Origin: an uncultured bacterium
GTDB taxonomy: Bacteria; Bacillota; Clostridia; Christensenellales; HGM11417
Reading direction: 5' to 3'
DNA length: 64,000 nt
Assembly (NCBI GenBank): GCA_905215695.1
Contig: CAJMQN010000003.1
Location: forward strand, 62,001-126,000
Within the stretch, counting starts at the first letter, position 1. The number at the start of each line of letters is the position of its first letter. Below, one piece after another: positions 1-8,258 of the stretch. The notes under the pieces were generated by a model. That model ran no database searches. It worked only from the letters and a program-made list of their open reading frames with translations, and was not told the DNA's origin. The position numbers and the translations under genes are program-made.

Positions 1-1
1 C

Positions 2-1096
2 ATTGTCATGTTTGTCGCGGTGTTTGCGCTGTATTTTAAATTTATCTCGAGCGTTGCGACCTCGACGGGCGGGGAGGATTCGGAGTCCGTGGTGATCATT
101 CCCGATTCCGCGGTGCCCGGCATTCAGCAGGCGGCGCGCATTCTCGCGCCCGTCTATGCGCTCGTGGGTATGATACTCGGCACGGATATTTGGCTCAATC
201 TCCTCATCGTCGTCGCGTCCTTTGCGGTGCTTTTCGCGCTCGGCTATATCCTGTCCATGACCGCTTACACCAAGGGCGTCAAGGCGCAGTTTGAAAATAA
301 CAAGACCGTCGTCTCCAAGACCCGGGAGTACAGGCAGTACAGCGTGGTCGGCAGTCTTGTGCGCATGGACTTTAAGGAGATTATGCGCCAACCCATGCTC
401 GCCTTTTACGCGCTCTTTCAGATTGTGTTCAGTCCCATACTCATCATCTTTATGGGGGCGAACATCGGGGACATTTCCGCGGAAATGCCGGAGGCTGCCG
501 GAATGGTGCAGGCTGTGTTCGTCATGGTCGCGATGTTTGTCATTCTCCTGCTGTCCTCTTCGGTCAACTATACCGCGCTCTCATCCTTCACGCGGGAGGG
601 GCAGAACTTCTTTATGCTCAAGGCGCTGCCCGTCAATCCGACCGAGATTATCCGCGCAAAGACTACGCTTGCCCGTATCGTCAATCTCGTCGGCGTTTTG
701 ATTGCGCTCGTGACGACGGTTTTCGTCTTTCATCTCAATTTCCTGTACGCGCTGGGAATGGGCATTTTCATGCTGATTCTGTCCGACGGGTTTACGCACT
801 ATCTCGTCTATCTCGACTTCAAAAAGCCCAAGCTCGTCTGGGAAAACGTGGTCGCTGCGCTCAAGAACAATACCAATACCTTCATTGCGATGGGGGTGAT
901 GTTCCTCATTCTGCTGGTTTCGGTGGGGCTGTACGCAGTCGCGTACTTCTGGCTTGTCCTGGGGCTGGGGCTGGAGGAACTCGCCATCATGGGCGTCTAT
1001 TGGTGTCTCATGATTATCGGCGCAATCGCCGCGAATATTCTGTTCCGCAAACTGCTCTATCACAGCGCGGAGAAATTCTACCGCGAACACGAATAA
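2..1096 (+). CDS. ABC-2 type transporter permease, N-terminus cut by window edge
   Basis: Integral-membrane subunit of an ABC exporter. The frame is open to the first base of the window, so the true start is probably upstream and the visible 364 codons are the C-terminal part of a larger permease. At least six hydrophobic segments can be read, with a cytoplasmic loop near residues 85-120 (KGVKAQFENN) and the SSFTREGQNFFMLKALPV stretch typical of large clostridial ABC-2 permeases. It lies 12 bases ahead of an ATPase and a second permease, so the three probably form one transporter. The substrate cannot be told from sequence. Confidence 0.8.
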   Translation: MVMFVAVFALYFKFISSVATSTGGEDSESVVIIPDSAVPGIQQAARILAPVYALVGMILGTDIWLNLLIVVASFAVLFALGYILSMTAYTKGVKAQFENNKTVVSKTREYRQYSVVGSLVRMDFKEIMRQPMLAFYALFQIVFSPILIIFMGANIGDISAEMPEAAGMVQAVFVMVAMFVILLLSSSVNYTALSSFTREGQNFFMLKALPVNPTEIIRAKTTLARIVNLVGVLIALVTTVFVFHLNFLYALGMGIFMLILSDGFTHYLVYLDFKKPKLVWENVVAALKNNTNTFIAMGVMFLILLVSVGLYAVAYFWLVLGLGLEELAIMGVYWCLMIIGAIAANILFRKLLYHSAEKFYREHE

Positions 1097-1108
1097 CAAG
1101 GAGTAAAC

Positions 1109-2005
1109 ATGCTTACAATCAGAGGGCTCCGAAAGAGCTATGGGACCGTCGAGGTTTTAAAGGGCGTTGACCTCAACCTCGAGGCGGGGGAGGTCTATGG
1201 GCTCGTCGGAAAGAACGGCGCGGGCAAGACCACGCTCATGAATATCGTTGCGGGACAGCTTTCCGCGAACGGCGGGGAAATTTCCCTCGGCGGGAACGAA
1301 CCCTTTTCCGCGCCGGGACGAATTGCGTATATCCTCGATATTCCCGCGGTGTACGGGTTTATGACCGCCTATGAATATCTTGCGTTTATCGCGTCGGGGA
1401 CGGAGGATTCCTCCGAAAAGGTCAAGAGCAGGAGCGAGGAACTCCTGCGGCTCGTGGGGCTCGAGGGCGTCGGCTCGCGAAGGATTAAACAGTTTTCCCG
1501 CGGGATGCAGCAGAGATTCGGCATTGCCGCGGGAATCTATGCAGACCCCGAACTCATTCTCATGGACGAACCCTGTTCCGCGCTTGACCCGCAGGGGCGG
1601 TTCGAGGTCAACAATATCATCATGCAGCTCGCCGCGGGCGGAAAGACCATTCTTCTTTCCACGCATATCCTTTCGGACGTCGAGCGCGTCTGTACGAAAA
1701 TCGGTTTGCTCATGAACGGAAAGATTGGGTTCGAGGGAACCAAGGAAGAACTCTTCCGCAAGTATTCGGTGCCGGTCTTTGAGATTCGTTCGGAGGACAA
1801 TGAAAAACTTTCCGGGCTTTTGGAGGGCGGGTTCATCCTCGACAAGCGGCAGGACCGCGAGTCGCTGTATGTGACCATCGACGATTCCGGGGAGAATGAG
1901 AAAAAGCTCTTTGCCATGCTTGCCGCGTCCGGACTTCGGATCGACCGCTACGGCAGGAGACAGGTTACGCTCGAAGAAATCTTCGTGAGGGAGAGCGCGC
2001 TATGA
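1109..2005 (+). CDS. ABC transporter ATP-binding protein
   Basis: 298-residue nucleotide-binding subunit that would power the flanking ABC-2 permeases. Walker A is GKNGAGKTT (about residues 34-42), the signature is FSRGMQQRF (about 132-140), Walker B is LILMDEPCSALD (about 149-160) and the switch His lies in STHILSDVE. The last ~85 residues form the extension common in drug and antibiotic exporter ATPases. The ATG follows AAGGAG at good spacing. It overlaps the next permease by 4 bases (ATGA), so translation is coupled. Export of a lipid, peptide or drug is possible; the substrate is unknown. Confidence 0.9.
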   Translation: MLTIRGLRKSYGTVEVLKGVDLNLEAGEVYGLVGKNGAGKTTLMNIVAGQLSANGGEISLGGNEPFSAPGRIAYILDIPAVYGFMTAYEYLAFIASGTEDSSEKVKSRSEELLRLVGLEGVGSRRIKQFSRGMQQRFGIAAGIYADPELILMDEPCSALDPQGRFEVNNIIMQLAAGGKTILLSTHILSDVERVCTKIGLLMNGKIGFEGTKEELFRKYSVPVFEIRSEDNEKLSGLLEGGFILDKRQDRESLYVTIDDSGENEKKLFAMLAASGLRIDRYGRRQVTLEEIFVRESAL

Positions 2006-2781
2006 AACAGCTTGTCATGTGCATGAAAAAGGAGTGGCTCGAACTCTGCCGTACCAAAAAACTGCTCTTTTATATCCTCTTTGCGTTTGCGCTCGCTCTC
2101 TTTGCCCTCGCGGTCGTCCTTGTGATGGATTTCGTCGGGCAGAACATAGATGTGGAGGAAGGGGATTTTTCCGCAATGTTCTCCGCCAAAAATCTTGCGG
2201 GAATGACGCAGTTCTTTCTCGCTTATCTGATGACGTATTACATGATTTTTGTCATCGTCATGCAGATGGGAAGTTCCTCGAAGGAGATGAAAAAGCGCAT
2301 GTGGCTGCTGCCCATGACTTCTGGCGTGCGGCGTTCCAATATCGTGCTCGCCAAAATCGTCGTGCTCTGTCTTGCCGCGCTCCTTCCGGCGGTGGCGGCT
2401 TTCCTTGTCAATACGCTTGTGGGAGGACTTGCGTTCGGAAACTCCGGCGCGGCGGCAGTGTCCGCGGGAGACCTCTTTCAACTGGGGCTCTGCGCTGCGG
2501 TGACAATCTTTCAGTTCTCCGTGCTCACCATTGCGCTCTCCGCAATCACCGGACATACCGGCGCGACTGCCGCGATTTCGGTGGGGGTGTATCTCTTCGG
2601 CGGACTCGTCCTTGGGCTGTTTGATAACTTTATCTACTATACGCCCCTCATGTTTCAGACCGTCGCGATGGGCGGGGGAGCGGTCGCGCTCTCCGCGGCA
2701 AACTGGATTGTCGCAAGCCTTTCCTCTGTCGTGATTCTCGCCGCGCTCATCTATTTTGCGATGTTCAAGCGGGTAAAATAG
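2002..2781 (+). CDS. ABC-2 type transporter permease
   Basis: 259-residue membrane protein with about six predicted transmembrane helices and a short N-terminal cytoplasmic segment (MKQLVMCMKKEWLELCRTKK) ahead of helix 1, the usual ABC-2 permease opening. It contains a WLLPMTSGVRRSNIVLAKI coupling-helix-like region after helix 2. It overlaps the ATPase gene by 4 bases and is followed by a strong terminator, so it ends the operon. With the larger permease upstream it may form a heterodimeric channel (inference). Confidence 0.85.
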   Translation: MKQLVMCMKKEWLELCRTKKLLFYILFAFALALFALAVVLVMDFVGQNIDVEEGDFSAMFSAKNLAGMTQFFLAYLMTYYMIFVIVMQMGSSSKEMKKRMWLLPMTSGVRRSNIVLAKIVVLCLAALLPAVAAFLVNTLVGGLAFGNSGAAAVSAGDLFQLGLCAAVTIFQFSVLTIALSAITGHTGATAAISVGVYLFGGLVLGLFDNFIYYTPLMFQTVAMGGGAVALSAANWIVASLSSVVILAALIYFAMFKRVK

Positions 2782-2793
2782 AGAACAGAAAAT

Positions 2794-2827
2794 AAAAAAG
2801 ACAGGCGTTTGCCTGTCTTTTTTTTGG
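2794..2827. terminator. Bidirectional rho-independent terminator
   Basis: AAAAAAGACAGGC, a short loop, then GCCTGTCTTTTTTTT. The run of A before the stem and T after it lets it end both the ABC operon (plus) and the convergent SIMPL-domain gene (minus). Confidence 0.9.
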
Positions 2828-2832
2828 GTTTT

Positions 2833-3519
2833 TCAGCGAGCGGCAAAGACCGCCTGCACGTTTGCCTCTACCACGATACAGTCCGCGCCGCGGCAGAGAC
2901 TGTTGTCGCAGTACCAATAGGTGCCGCATTCGATAAGCTCGACAAGCTCCAAGTTTTCTTGCAGGACGGCGGCTTTTTCAAGGGCGTCAGCCTTCGCCGC
3001 TTTGAGTGCGTCGCGATAGGCGGCACTTTGCGCCTCGAGGGTATAACGCATGCCGTGGAAAGTGTTTGCGCCCGCTTCGGTCAGCGAAGAGACCAATGAG
3101 TCGCAGTTTGCGTCCGCTTTGACCTTTACCTGAAAATTGCGGCAGATTTCGTAACTCTCGCCCTCGCCTTCGCGGCAAACCGGGTAGGCGGAGAACTGCT
3201 CCGTCGTGACGCAGGATTCATCATAGCCGAGACTCTTGAGCGTTTCTATAACGCGTTTTGCCGTCTCGGCGTTTTTCTGCGTGCCGGCGGTCAGGTCGTT
3301 CGACGAGGTGCGGATGCCGAAGTTCAGGATTGCGGAATCGGCTTTGACGGTAATTCTGCCGTTTCCCGTGACGGTGACCGTTTGGATACCGATTTCAGCC
3401 GCCGTTGTCGTTTCCGCGGTCTCGGCGCGACAGGGGGCGGGCGCCGCCGCTGCGCTCATGGTCAGAACGCCCGCCGCGCACGCCAAACACAGAAGCAGTG
3501 CAAGAAAATTCTTTTTCAT
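2833..3519 (-). CDS. SIMPL-domain (DUF541) secreted protein
   Basis: 228-residue exported protein. An N-terminal signal peptide (MKKNFLALLLCLACAAGVL, then an AAAAAPAP cleavage region) is followed by a SIMPL/DUF541 domain: QTVTVTGNGRITVKADSAIL opens it and the NAETAKRVIETLKSLGYDES helix follows. SIMPL proteins are periplasmic or surface proteins of poorly known role, named for an IRAK-interacting mouse homologue. The ATG at 3519 follows AAAAGGAG; an in-frame TTG one codon earlier is less likely. It sits alone, convergent with the ABC operon. Seven or so Cys residues in the mature part are noticeable for a secreted protein. Confidence 0.85.
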   Translation of the reverse strand: MKKNFLALLLCLACAAGVLTMSAAAAPAPCRAETAETTTAAEIGIQTVTVTGNGRITVKADSAILNFGIRTSSNDLTAGTQKNAETAKRVIETLKSLGYDESCVTTEQFSAYPVCREGEGESYEICRNFQVKVKADANCDSLVSSLTEAGANTFHGMRYTLEAQSAAYRDALKAAKADALEKAAVLQENLELVELIECGTYWYCDNSLCRGADCIVVEANVQAVFAAR

Positions 3520-3540
3520 CAAAAATCTCCTTTTGTTTGA

Positions 3541-3571
3541 TTTACCAATATGTTTTGTACTTGTTGGTAAA
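3541..3571. promoter_or_regulatory. Inverted repeat upstream of the SIMPL gene
   Basis: TTTACCAA and TTGGTAAA separated by 15 bases, centred about 35 bases ahead of the minus-strand SIMPL start. It could be a dimeric repressor operator or a transcript hairpin. I see no clear -35/-10 pair around it. Confidence 0.4.
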
Positions 3572-3606
3572 ATTATGCAAAAAGAGATTGTTTTTTACAA
3601 GCCTAA

Positions 3607-3901
3607 CAGATAATCTGCTTTTCCGACCGTGTTATGTTCGCGGCGAGGGTCGCCGCTCACGCTTAAGCACGGTCGGGGAATAAGGCGTTCCTACGGGAAA
3701 ATGGATACTTTATCCTGCTCATTACTCCTATCCTACGAGATACGTAAGACACGGAGAAATAAGCAGAGCGTTGTCGCGCCTTTGAGCATTCCCCGGATTG
3801 ACTTCGGGGAATGCGGAAACTTGTCGTCGCCGACGCCTTATTTCCCGCGCGCGATTAAGCGGAGACGAAGTCACCATAACGCGCGCGGCAATCAGATAAT
3901 C
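3607..3901. mobile_element. Structured 277-bp MITE-like insertion with 9-bp target duplication
   Basis: CAGATAATC occurs at 3607-3615 and again at 3893-3901, and the 277 bases between carry no gene. Both ends of the insert are built alike in inverted orientation: a 9-bp stem (CCGACCGTG/CACGGTCGG on the left, CCGCGCGCG/CGCGCGCGG on the right) enclosing GTTATG...CTTAA, then a near-perfect 16-base arm (CGGGGAATAAGGCGTT at 3674-3689 against its complement at 3833-3848). The interior holds more hairpins, e.g. GCATTCCCC/GGGGAATGC. Removing the insert and one repeat restores a PHP reading frame ending ...TIIC-stop instead of ...TII-stop, which supports real insertion. No transposase is present. A structured RNA is an alternative reading. 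Confidence 0.6.
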
Positions 3902-5151
3902 GTTTTCCCAAGCGCCGCGTATTCCTTTACCACGGATTGCAGTTTTCTGCCCCGAAGCGGGAACATGGGCGGAATGCCGTGCTCGTGCGCATGTTCGTTG
4001 CCGATGAGCGCGAATGCCGAATCATAAAGATTGTTGAACTTCGGATGACGCTGTTTTTTACAGATAAATTCCTGCCGCGGGGAGTTGATGTCCACACCGC
4101 TGATTTCCATGAATCCGAACTTCCGGCACAGACCCTTGAACAGGATAATCTGCGCGTCCGTATTGCGCGGGGGCATAAAGGTCACTGCGTCAAAACCGAG
4201 GTCTCGCAGGGTTTCAAACAACAGGTGGATATAGCCGTCCTCGAATTTCTGCGCCTTTTTGTCCCCCGTCGGGGATTCGCCCACGTCGCCGAGATAGGCG
4301 TAGGTGAAAATCGCTCCCACTTGTTTGGCAAGTTTTGCGACTTCCGTTACGTGCGGACACTCGTCTGTCGCCTCAATAAAGAATTTTCCGAGAAGTTCGC
4401 TCTTTAAGACGCCCAAAAGGTCGTAAGCATAGTACGGGTTGCTTTCGTCCTTGAGATAGCTCATAATTTTTTCGCTGGTCACGATACCTTGGTCCCAAAG
4501 ATAGTCCAAAATGGGCATTCCCTTACCGAATTTTGAGATGAGCTTGACCGCGAGCGCGTAGAGAATATGCCGCTCCGTGATACTTCCGCCGTCCGCGCAC
4601 ATGGAAAGGGGGAATACGTCTTTGTCAAAGTCCAACTGCACTTCGGAGACCTTGTTGATTCGCTCAATCATCTTTCGATTGCGCGCGTTGCGGCGCTCAA
4701 TCCGGGGCGCGAAAAAGGCTGTTACTTCGTCCACACGGTGCAGGGGAATGCTGTGCAGGGCGAGGTAGGCAAGACTCTTTTGGTCGGGTGTGTTGATTTG
4801 CCGTCCTTCGAGCGGAGTGCCGTGCATGTCCGCGCGGCATTCAAGTCCCACCGTCGTATAGATTTTAAATATTTTTCCCGCTTCGACAAATTCCCGTGCG
4901 CCGCTCACCGAATCATGATCCATGATTCCGCAGGTCAAAAGTCCCGACTCCCGCGCGCGGAACACCGCAAGCGTCGGGGAGTAGGGCGAAAAAGAATAGG
5001 TCGTGTGAATATGGTTGTTTACGTCGCGTTCGGGCTTGGGAAAGGTCAGCTCGCCCCGCGAGACCGCGTCCGCCGCTTCCCGGGCGGCATTCAGCCGCTC
5101 TGCGACTGTGGGCGCGTTCATTCTCATCATCAAAGTTTCCCGCTTATCCAT
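3892..5151 (-). CDS. PHP-domain metal-dependent phosphoesterase
   Basis: 419-residue protein with an N-terminal PHP (polymerase and histidinol phosphatase) domain. The first metal motif is NNHIHTTYSFSPYSP (His47, His49) and the second is GIMDHDSVSGA; further His/Asp/Cys residues lie downstream (FEDGYIHLLFETLRDLGFDA). The family hydrolyses phosphoesters with two or three metal ions; the substrate here is unknown. It begins 7 bases after the aldolase/dehydrogenase gene ends, so the two form one operon and it may act on a sugar phosphate in that pathway (inference). The last codons lie in the duplicated target of the 277-bp insertion, which appears to have replaced a terminal Cys codon by a stop. 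Confidence 0.8.
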   Translation of the reverse strand: MDKRETLMMRMNAPTVAERLNAAREAADAVSRGELTFPKPERDVNNHIHTTYSFSPYSPTLAVFRARESGLLTCGIMDHDSVSGAREFVEAGKIFKIYTTVGLECRADMHGTPLEGRQINTPDQKSLAYLALHSIPLHRVDEVTAFFAPRIERRNARNRKMIERINKVSEVQLDFDKDVFPLSMCADGGSITERHILYALAVKLISKFGKGMPILDYLWDQGIVTSEKIMSYLKDESNPYYAYDLLGVLKSELLGKFFIEATDECPHVTEVAKLAKQVGAIFTYAYLGDVGESPTGDKKAQKFEDGYIHLLFETLRDLGFDAVTFMPPRNTDAQIILFKGLCRKFGFMEISGVDINSPRQEFICKKQRHPKFNNLYDSAFALIGNEHAHEHGIPPMFPLRGRKLQSVVKEYAALGKTII

Positions 5152-5158
5152 GGGGCAC

Positions 5159-7114
5159 CTAATTCAACATGTTCTGTCCGCCGGTGACGGGAATCGCCTG
5201 CCCGGTTTCATAGACCTGCTCAATCGCGTAATAGACCGCGCGCATGACGTCCGCGGTCTGACAGCCGCGTCCTGCGGGGACTTTGCTCTCGTAGAACTTC
5301 CGCACGTCATCGACGGACTTCGCGCCGGGCACTTTGTTCGCCTTGAAGTACTGCACGAAAAGCCCTTTTTCGGGGTCCGTCCACAGCGGTCCGTCCAAAA
5401 AGTTTCCCGGACAGACCGAGTTGACTTTGATACGGTAGGGAATCAGCTCGAGCGCGAAACTCTGCGTCAGACCGATTCCGCCGAACTTGCTTCCGGCGTA
5501 CGCGAAGTTTTTGTTGGAACCCGATAAGCCGGATTTCGAGTTAATCTGAACGATGTCAAACCAAGTTTCGGGGGAGAAACGGTGTTCGAGTTTCATGACC
5601 GCGGAGGCGTATTTGACGCCGAGGAAATAGGCGGTATAGTTGACCTTGGTCACGAGGTCGAAGGCGGAGAGCGTGAGCTCTTCGAGAGAACCCGCGCGCA
5701 CGATGCCCGCGTTGTTGACATAGACGTCCAATCCGCCGAAGGCGAGGACGGTCTCTTCGAGCAGAGTTTTGACGGAATTCTCGTCGGTCACGTCGCACTT
5801 GACCGCAATCGCGCGGTTGGCGCCCTTGTTCGCGTTGCATTTTTCCGCGACCTCACGCGCGAGCGCGTCGTTGAGGTCCGCGATGACGACGTTTGCGCCC
5901 TCTTTGAAAAAGTCTTCCGCGATTCCCTGACCGAACCCTTGCGCGCTGCCCGTGACGATGATGGTCTTTCCGTCCGCGCGCCCCGCGCTCGCTGCCGCCG
6001 CCTGTTTGGCGCGATAACTCTCGACTTCCCAATTCACGATGAAGTCAACATAGTATTCGGGCATAAATTCAAAGCCGCCGAAGGATTCCGCGTAGCACGC
6101 GATTTTGAGTTCGTCGAGAAGGAGCGCCGCGGAGGTGTTTGCCGCTTTCGCATTCTTTCCCGCGACAAAGACGCCCGTCTTTTCCACCGCGATGAGCCGC
6201 GGAGAGACGCCGTATTTTTCGATATATTCGGCGAGGGCGGTTTGGAGATTTTTATACTGCGTTTCGATTTCCTCCGCGTAGGGGACAAAGAGAGCGAAGG
6301 CGCGGCAATAGACGATATGGTCCGGGGTATATGCGCCGGACAGGGGAGCAAATGCGGACTTGTCGGCGAGCAGACGTTTGGTCTCGCCGTTTGATTCAAA
6401 GCGGACGGTGCGCCCCTCTTCCCCGAGCAGGGCGCGCAGGGGCGGGGCGAGCTGTGCGGCGCGCTCCCGAACGGAGGGGTCGGGGGAGAGGTCGGGCTGT
6501 CTCTTGATTGCGCTCTGTAATTTTGCCATGATTTCCGCATAGGTTTTGCGGACGTCATCGGGGGTGTCCCCGGCGACGAAAACACCGTGATTTTTCAGGA
6601 AAATAAGTTTGCAATCCAATCCGTGCGCGGTGCGGTAAGCGTTCAGCGCGTCGCGTACTTTGACCGCGAGGGTGTAGCCCGGTTCGCAGATGTCAATCCA
6701 AAGAAAGGTTTCTCCGAAAAGTTTTTCGGCGTCCTTTCTGCCTTCGGCGGCGCAGGTCAGTCCGTTGACGAGGGCGGGGTGCAGGTGCACCACATAGCGG
6801 AAGGGCATCAATGCGTGCAGAGAGGTCTCCACGCTCGGGCGCTTGGTCTCGCCGGGCGCGCGCGCGTTCATGAGGTCCTCGAGAACTTCCGCTTCCCGGG
6901 TTTTCAGGTTCGCGGAATACTTCTTTTGCATGATTGCCGCGAGTTTGGAGAGTTCCATTTTGACGAAACCCGTTTCCGTAATGTCCGCGAGCGTCGTGCC
7001 CGAACCCTTTACAAAGAGAAATCCGTCCTCCTTGAGCGAGGTGTTGCCCCCGCCCGCGAGGACGAATTCCGGGTTTTGTCCGTATTCGTTGCTCAATTCG
7101 ATTAAATGTTTCAT
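5159..7114 (-). CDS. Bifunctional class II aldolase / short-chain dehydrogenase
   Basis: 651-residue fusion. Residues ~1-370 are a class II aldolase/adducin domain with metal-binding VVHLHPALVNG and a second His in FLKNHGVFVAG. Residues ~385-651 are an SDR dehydrogenase with the NAD site TGSAQGFGQG, NNAG and the catalytic YAGSK. The layout matches the RhaEW/YuxG type, where rhamnulose-1-phosphate is cleaved to DHAP and lactaldehyde and the lactaldehyde is oxidised. No rhamnose kinase or isomerase is nearby, so the substrate is inferred. The ATG at 7114 has AAGGGAG upstream and a consensus promoter; an in-frame TTG 18 bases earlier lacks support. First gene of a two-gene operon with the PHP protein. 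Confidence 0.85.
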   Translation of the reverse strand: MKHLIELSNEYGQNPEFVLAGGGNTSLKEDGFLFVKGSGTTLADITETGFVKMELSKLAAIMQKKYSANLKTREAEVLEDLMNARAPGETKRPSVETSLHALMPFRYVVHLHPALVNGLTCAAEGRKDAEKLFGETFLWIDICEPGYTLAVKVRDALNAYRTAHGLDCKLIFLKNHGVFVAGDTPDDVRKTYAEIMAKLQSAIKRQPDLSPDPSVRERAAQLAPPLRALLGEEGRTVRFESNGETKRLLADKSAFAPLSGAYTPDHIVYCRAFALFVPYAEEIETQYKNLQTALAEYIEKYGVSPRLIAVEKTGVFVAGKNAKAANTSAALLLDELKIACYAESFGGFEFMPEYYVDFIVNWEVESYRAKQAAAASAGRADGKTIIVTGSAQGFGQGIAEDFFKEGANVVIADLNDALAREVAEKCNANKGANRAIAVKCDVTDENSVKTLLEETVLAFGGLDVYVNNAGIVRAGSLEELTLSAFDLVTKVNYTAYFLGVKYASAVMKLEHRFSPETWFDIVQINSKSGLSGSNKNFAYAGSKFGGIGLTQSFALELIPYRIKVNSVCPGNFLDGPLWTDPEKGLFVQYFKANKVPGAKSVDDVRKFYESKVPAGRGCQTADVMRAVYYAIEQVYETGQAIPVTGGQNMLN

Positions 7115-7141
7115 ATTGTGCTCCCTTATCAAGTTTCATCT

Positions 7142-7170
7142 ATTATAACACAAGCAATAGGCGATTTCAA
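7142..7170 (-). promoter_or_regulatory. SigA-type promoter of the aldolase/PHP operon
   Basis: TTGAAA, 17 bases, TATAAT on the minus strand, ending about 27 bases before the ATG at 7114. Confidence 0.85.
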
Positions 7171-7203
7171 GGGGGAAGGGAAAATTTGGGAGCGAAAAAA
7201 AAC

Positions 7204-7240
7204 GAAAAAACAAAAAAATGCCCGGCTAGAGTGCCGGGCG
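7204..7240 (-). terminator. Rho-independent terminator after the minisatellite
   Basis: On the minus strand GCCCGGC-ACTCTA-GCCGGGC is followed by a T-rich run. It would end the LUD-GDPD transcript after it has crossed the tandem repeats. Confidence 0.8.
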
Positions 7241-7242
7241 AA

Positions 7243-7492
7243 GTGAGAGTTGGGGGGCTGTGAGTTGGGGGAGTGTGCGCGAGTCGGTGTGCGCCGTGAG
7301 TTGGGGGAGTGTTGACGGTTGGTTGGGTGCCGTGGTGGGCGGGGGAGTGTTGAGCGGGTCGGTTGGGTGCCGTGAGAGTTGGGGAAAGTGTTGCGCGGGT
7401 CGGTTGGCGCTGTGATAGTCGGGGGAGTGTTGAGTGGGTCGGTTGGCGCTGTGAAAGTTTGGGGGGGGAGTGTCGAGTGGGCACCGTGAATG
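7243..7492. repeat. Minisatellite, about six imperfect ~39-bp units
   Basis: Units begin GTGAGAGTT..., GTGAGTTGGGGG..., GTGGTGGGCGGGGG..., GTGAGAGTTGGGG..., GTGATAGTCGGGGG..., GTGAAAGTTTGGGG... and share the core GGGGGAGTGTTGAG-GGGTCGGTTGG. Starts are near 7258, 7296, 7332, 7372, 7412 and 7451, so unit length is 35-40 bases. The plus strand is G-rich with runs of 4-8 G, the minus (transcribed) strand is C-rich. It lies between the GDPD stop codon and its terminator, so it should be a 3' untranslated region. Open frames across it give Pro/Thr-rich low-complexity peptides on every frame and I do not call them genes. Confidence 0.85.
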
Positions 7493-8239
7493 TCAGGGCT
7501 TTGCGGGGGCGGCGGGAATAAAATTTTCAAAAATTATATTCGCGCCGAGAGCTTTCGCCTTCTTTTCAGCGTTCTCGTCCGTGACCGTCCAACAGAGGAG
7601 CGTATATTTTTTGCTCGTGACGTAACGGTTGGGGAGGGCGCCGATATAGTAGGAGACAAAGTCGGGACGGAACAGGAAACGGCTCTTGAGCGTGCGCAGA
7701 ATCCACGCGTTCAGGCGGGAAGTGGTCTTTCCGTAGTCCCAACAGGCGAGCTGTCCGTACAGAAATTCGGGGGCGTGGCGGCTCATCTCCTTGAGAATCA
7801 GCGGATTGAAGGACTGAATCGCAAATTCTCCCGCATAACTGCGGAGCTGTGCCGCGAGTTCCTCTTCCAATTTGCCGACGTCTTTGTGGTCTTTGATCTC
7901 GATCAGCAGGGGAACTTTCCCCGCGACGGTGTCGAGAACTTCCGGGAGCATGGGAATCGTGTCCGCCGTCCCCGAAAGTTTAAATTTGGAAAGCTCCGCA
8001 GCGGTGAAGTCGGATACTCTGCCCGGCGTTCCGCACACCCGGTCGAGCGTGTCGTCGTGAAAGACCGCTATCTGTCCGTCGCGGGTGAGGTGTACGTCGA
8101 TTTCGATGGGATATTCCTTTTCGACGGCGTGGCGGTAGGCGGTGAGCGAGTTTTCCGCGCCGACACCGTAGTGCAGACCGCGATGCGCGACGGGACGGGT
8201 GCGGAGCCAATGACCGGCGGGTATGCGTGATTGTTTCAT
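7493..8239 (-). CDS. Glycerophosphodiester phosphodiesterase (GDPD family)
   Basis: 248-residue enzyme that hydrolyses glycerophosphodiesters to glycerol 3-phosphate and an alcohol. The catalytic HRG (VAHRGLHYG), metal ligands ENS and IEIDVHLTRDG, and second His in AVFHDDTLDR are all present, with the C-terminal LLCWTVTDEN strand of the TIM barrel. No signal peptide, so cytoplasmic, as in many clostridial GDPDs. The ATG at 8239 follows AAGGAG; the longer frame has no ribosome site. It follows the LUD gene by 19 bases in one transcript, and its stop lies inside the last partial minisatellite unit. Confidence 0.9.
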   Translation of the reverse strand: MKQSRIPAGHWLRTRPVAHRGLHYGVGAENSLTAYRHAVEKEYPIEIDVHLTRDGQIAVFHDDTLDRVCGTPGRVSDFTAAELSKFKLSGTADTIPMLPEVLDTVAGKVPLLIEIKDHKDVGKLEEELAAQLRSYAGEFAIQSFNPLILKEMSRHAPEFLYGQLACWDYGKTTSRLNAWILRTLKSRFLFRPDFVSYYIGALPNRYVTSKKYTLLCWTVTDENAEKKAKALGANIIFENFIPAAPAKP

Positions 8240-8258
8240 GATGTTACTCCTTGATGAA

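Noticed and set aside
3523..3891. RNase P RNA, tmRNA or SRP RNA in the structured gap
   Set aside because: I could not find their conserved core sequences, and the exact 9-bp border repeats favour an insertion.
7129..7530. Pro/Thr-rich ORFs across the minisatellite
   Set aside because: All frames are open or low-complexity because of base composition; no ribosome site, and the region lies after the GDPD stop and includes a terminator.
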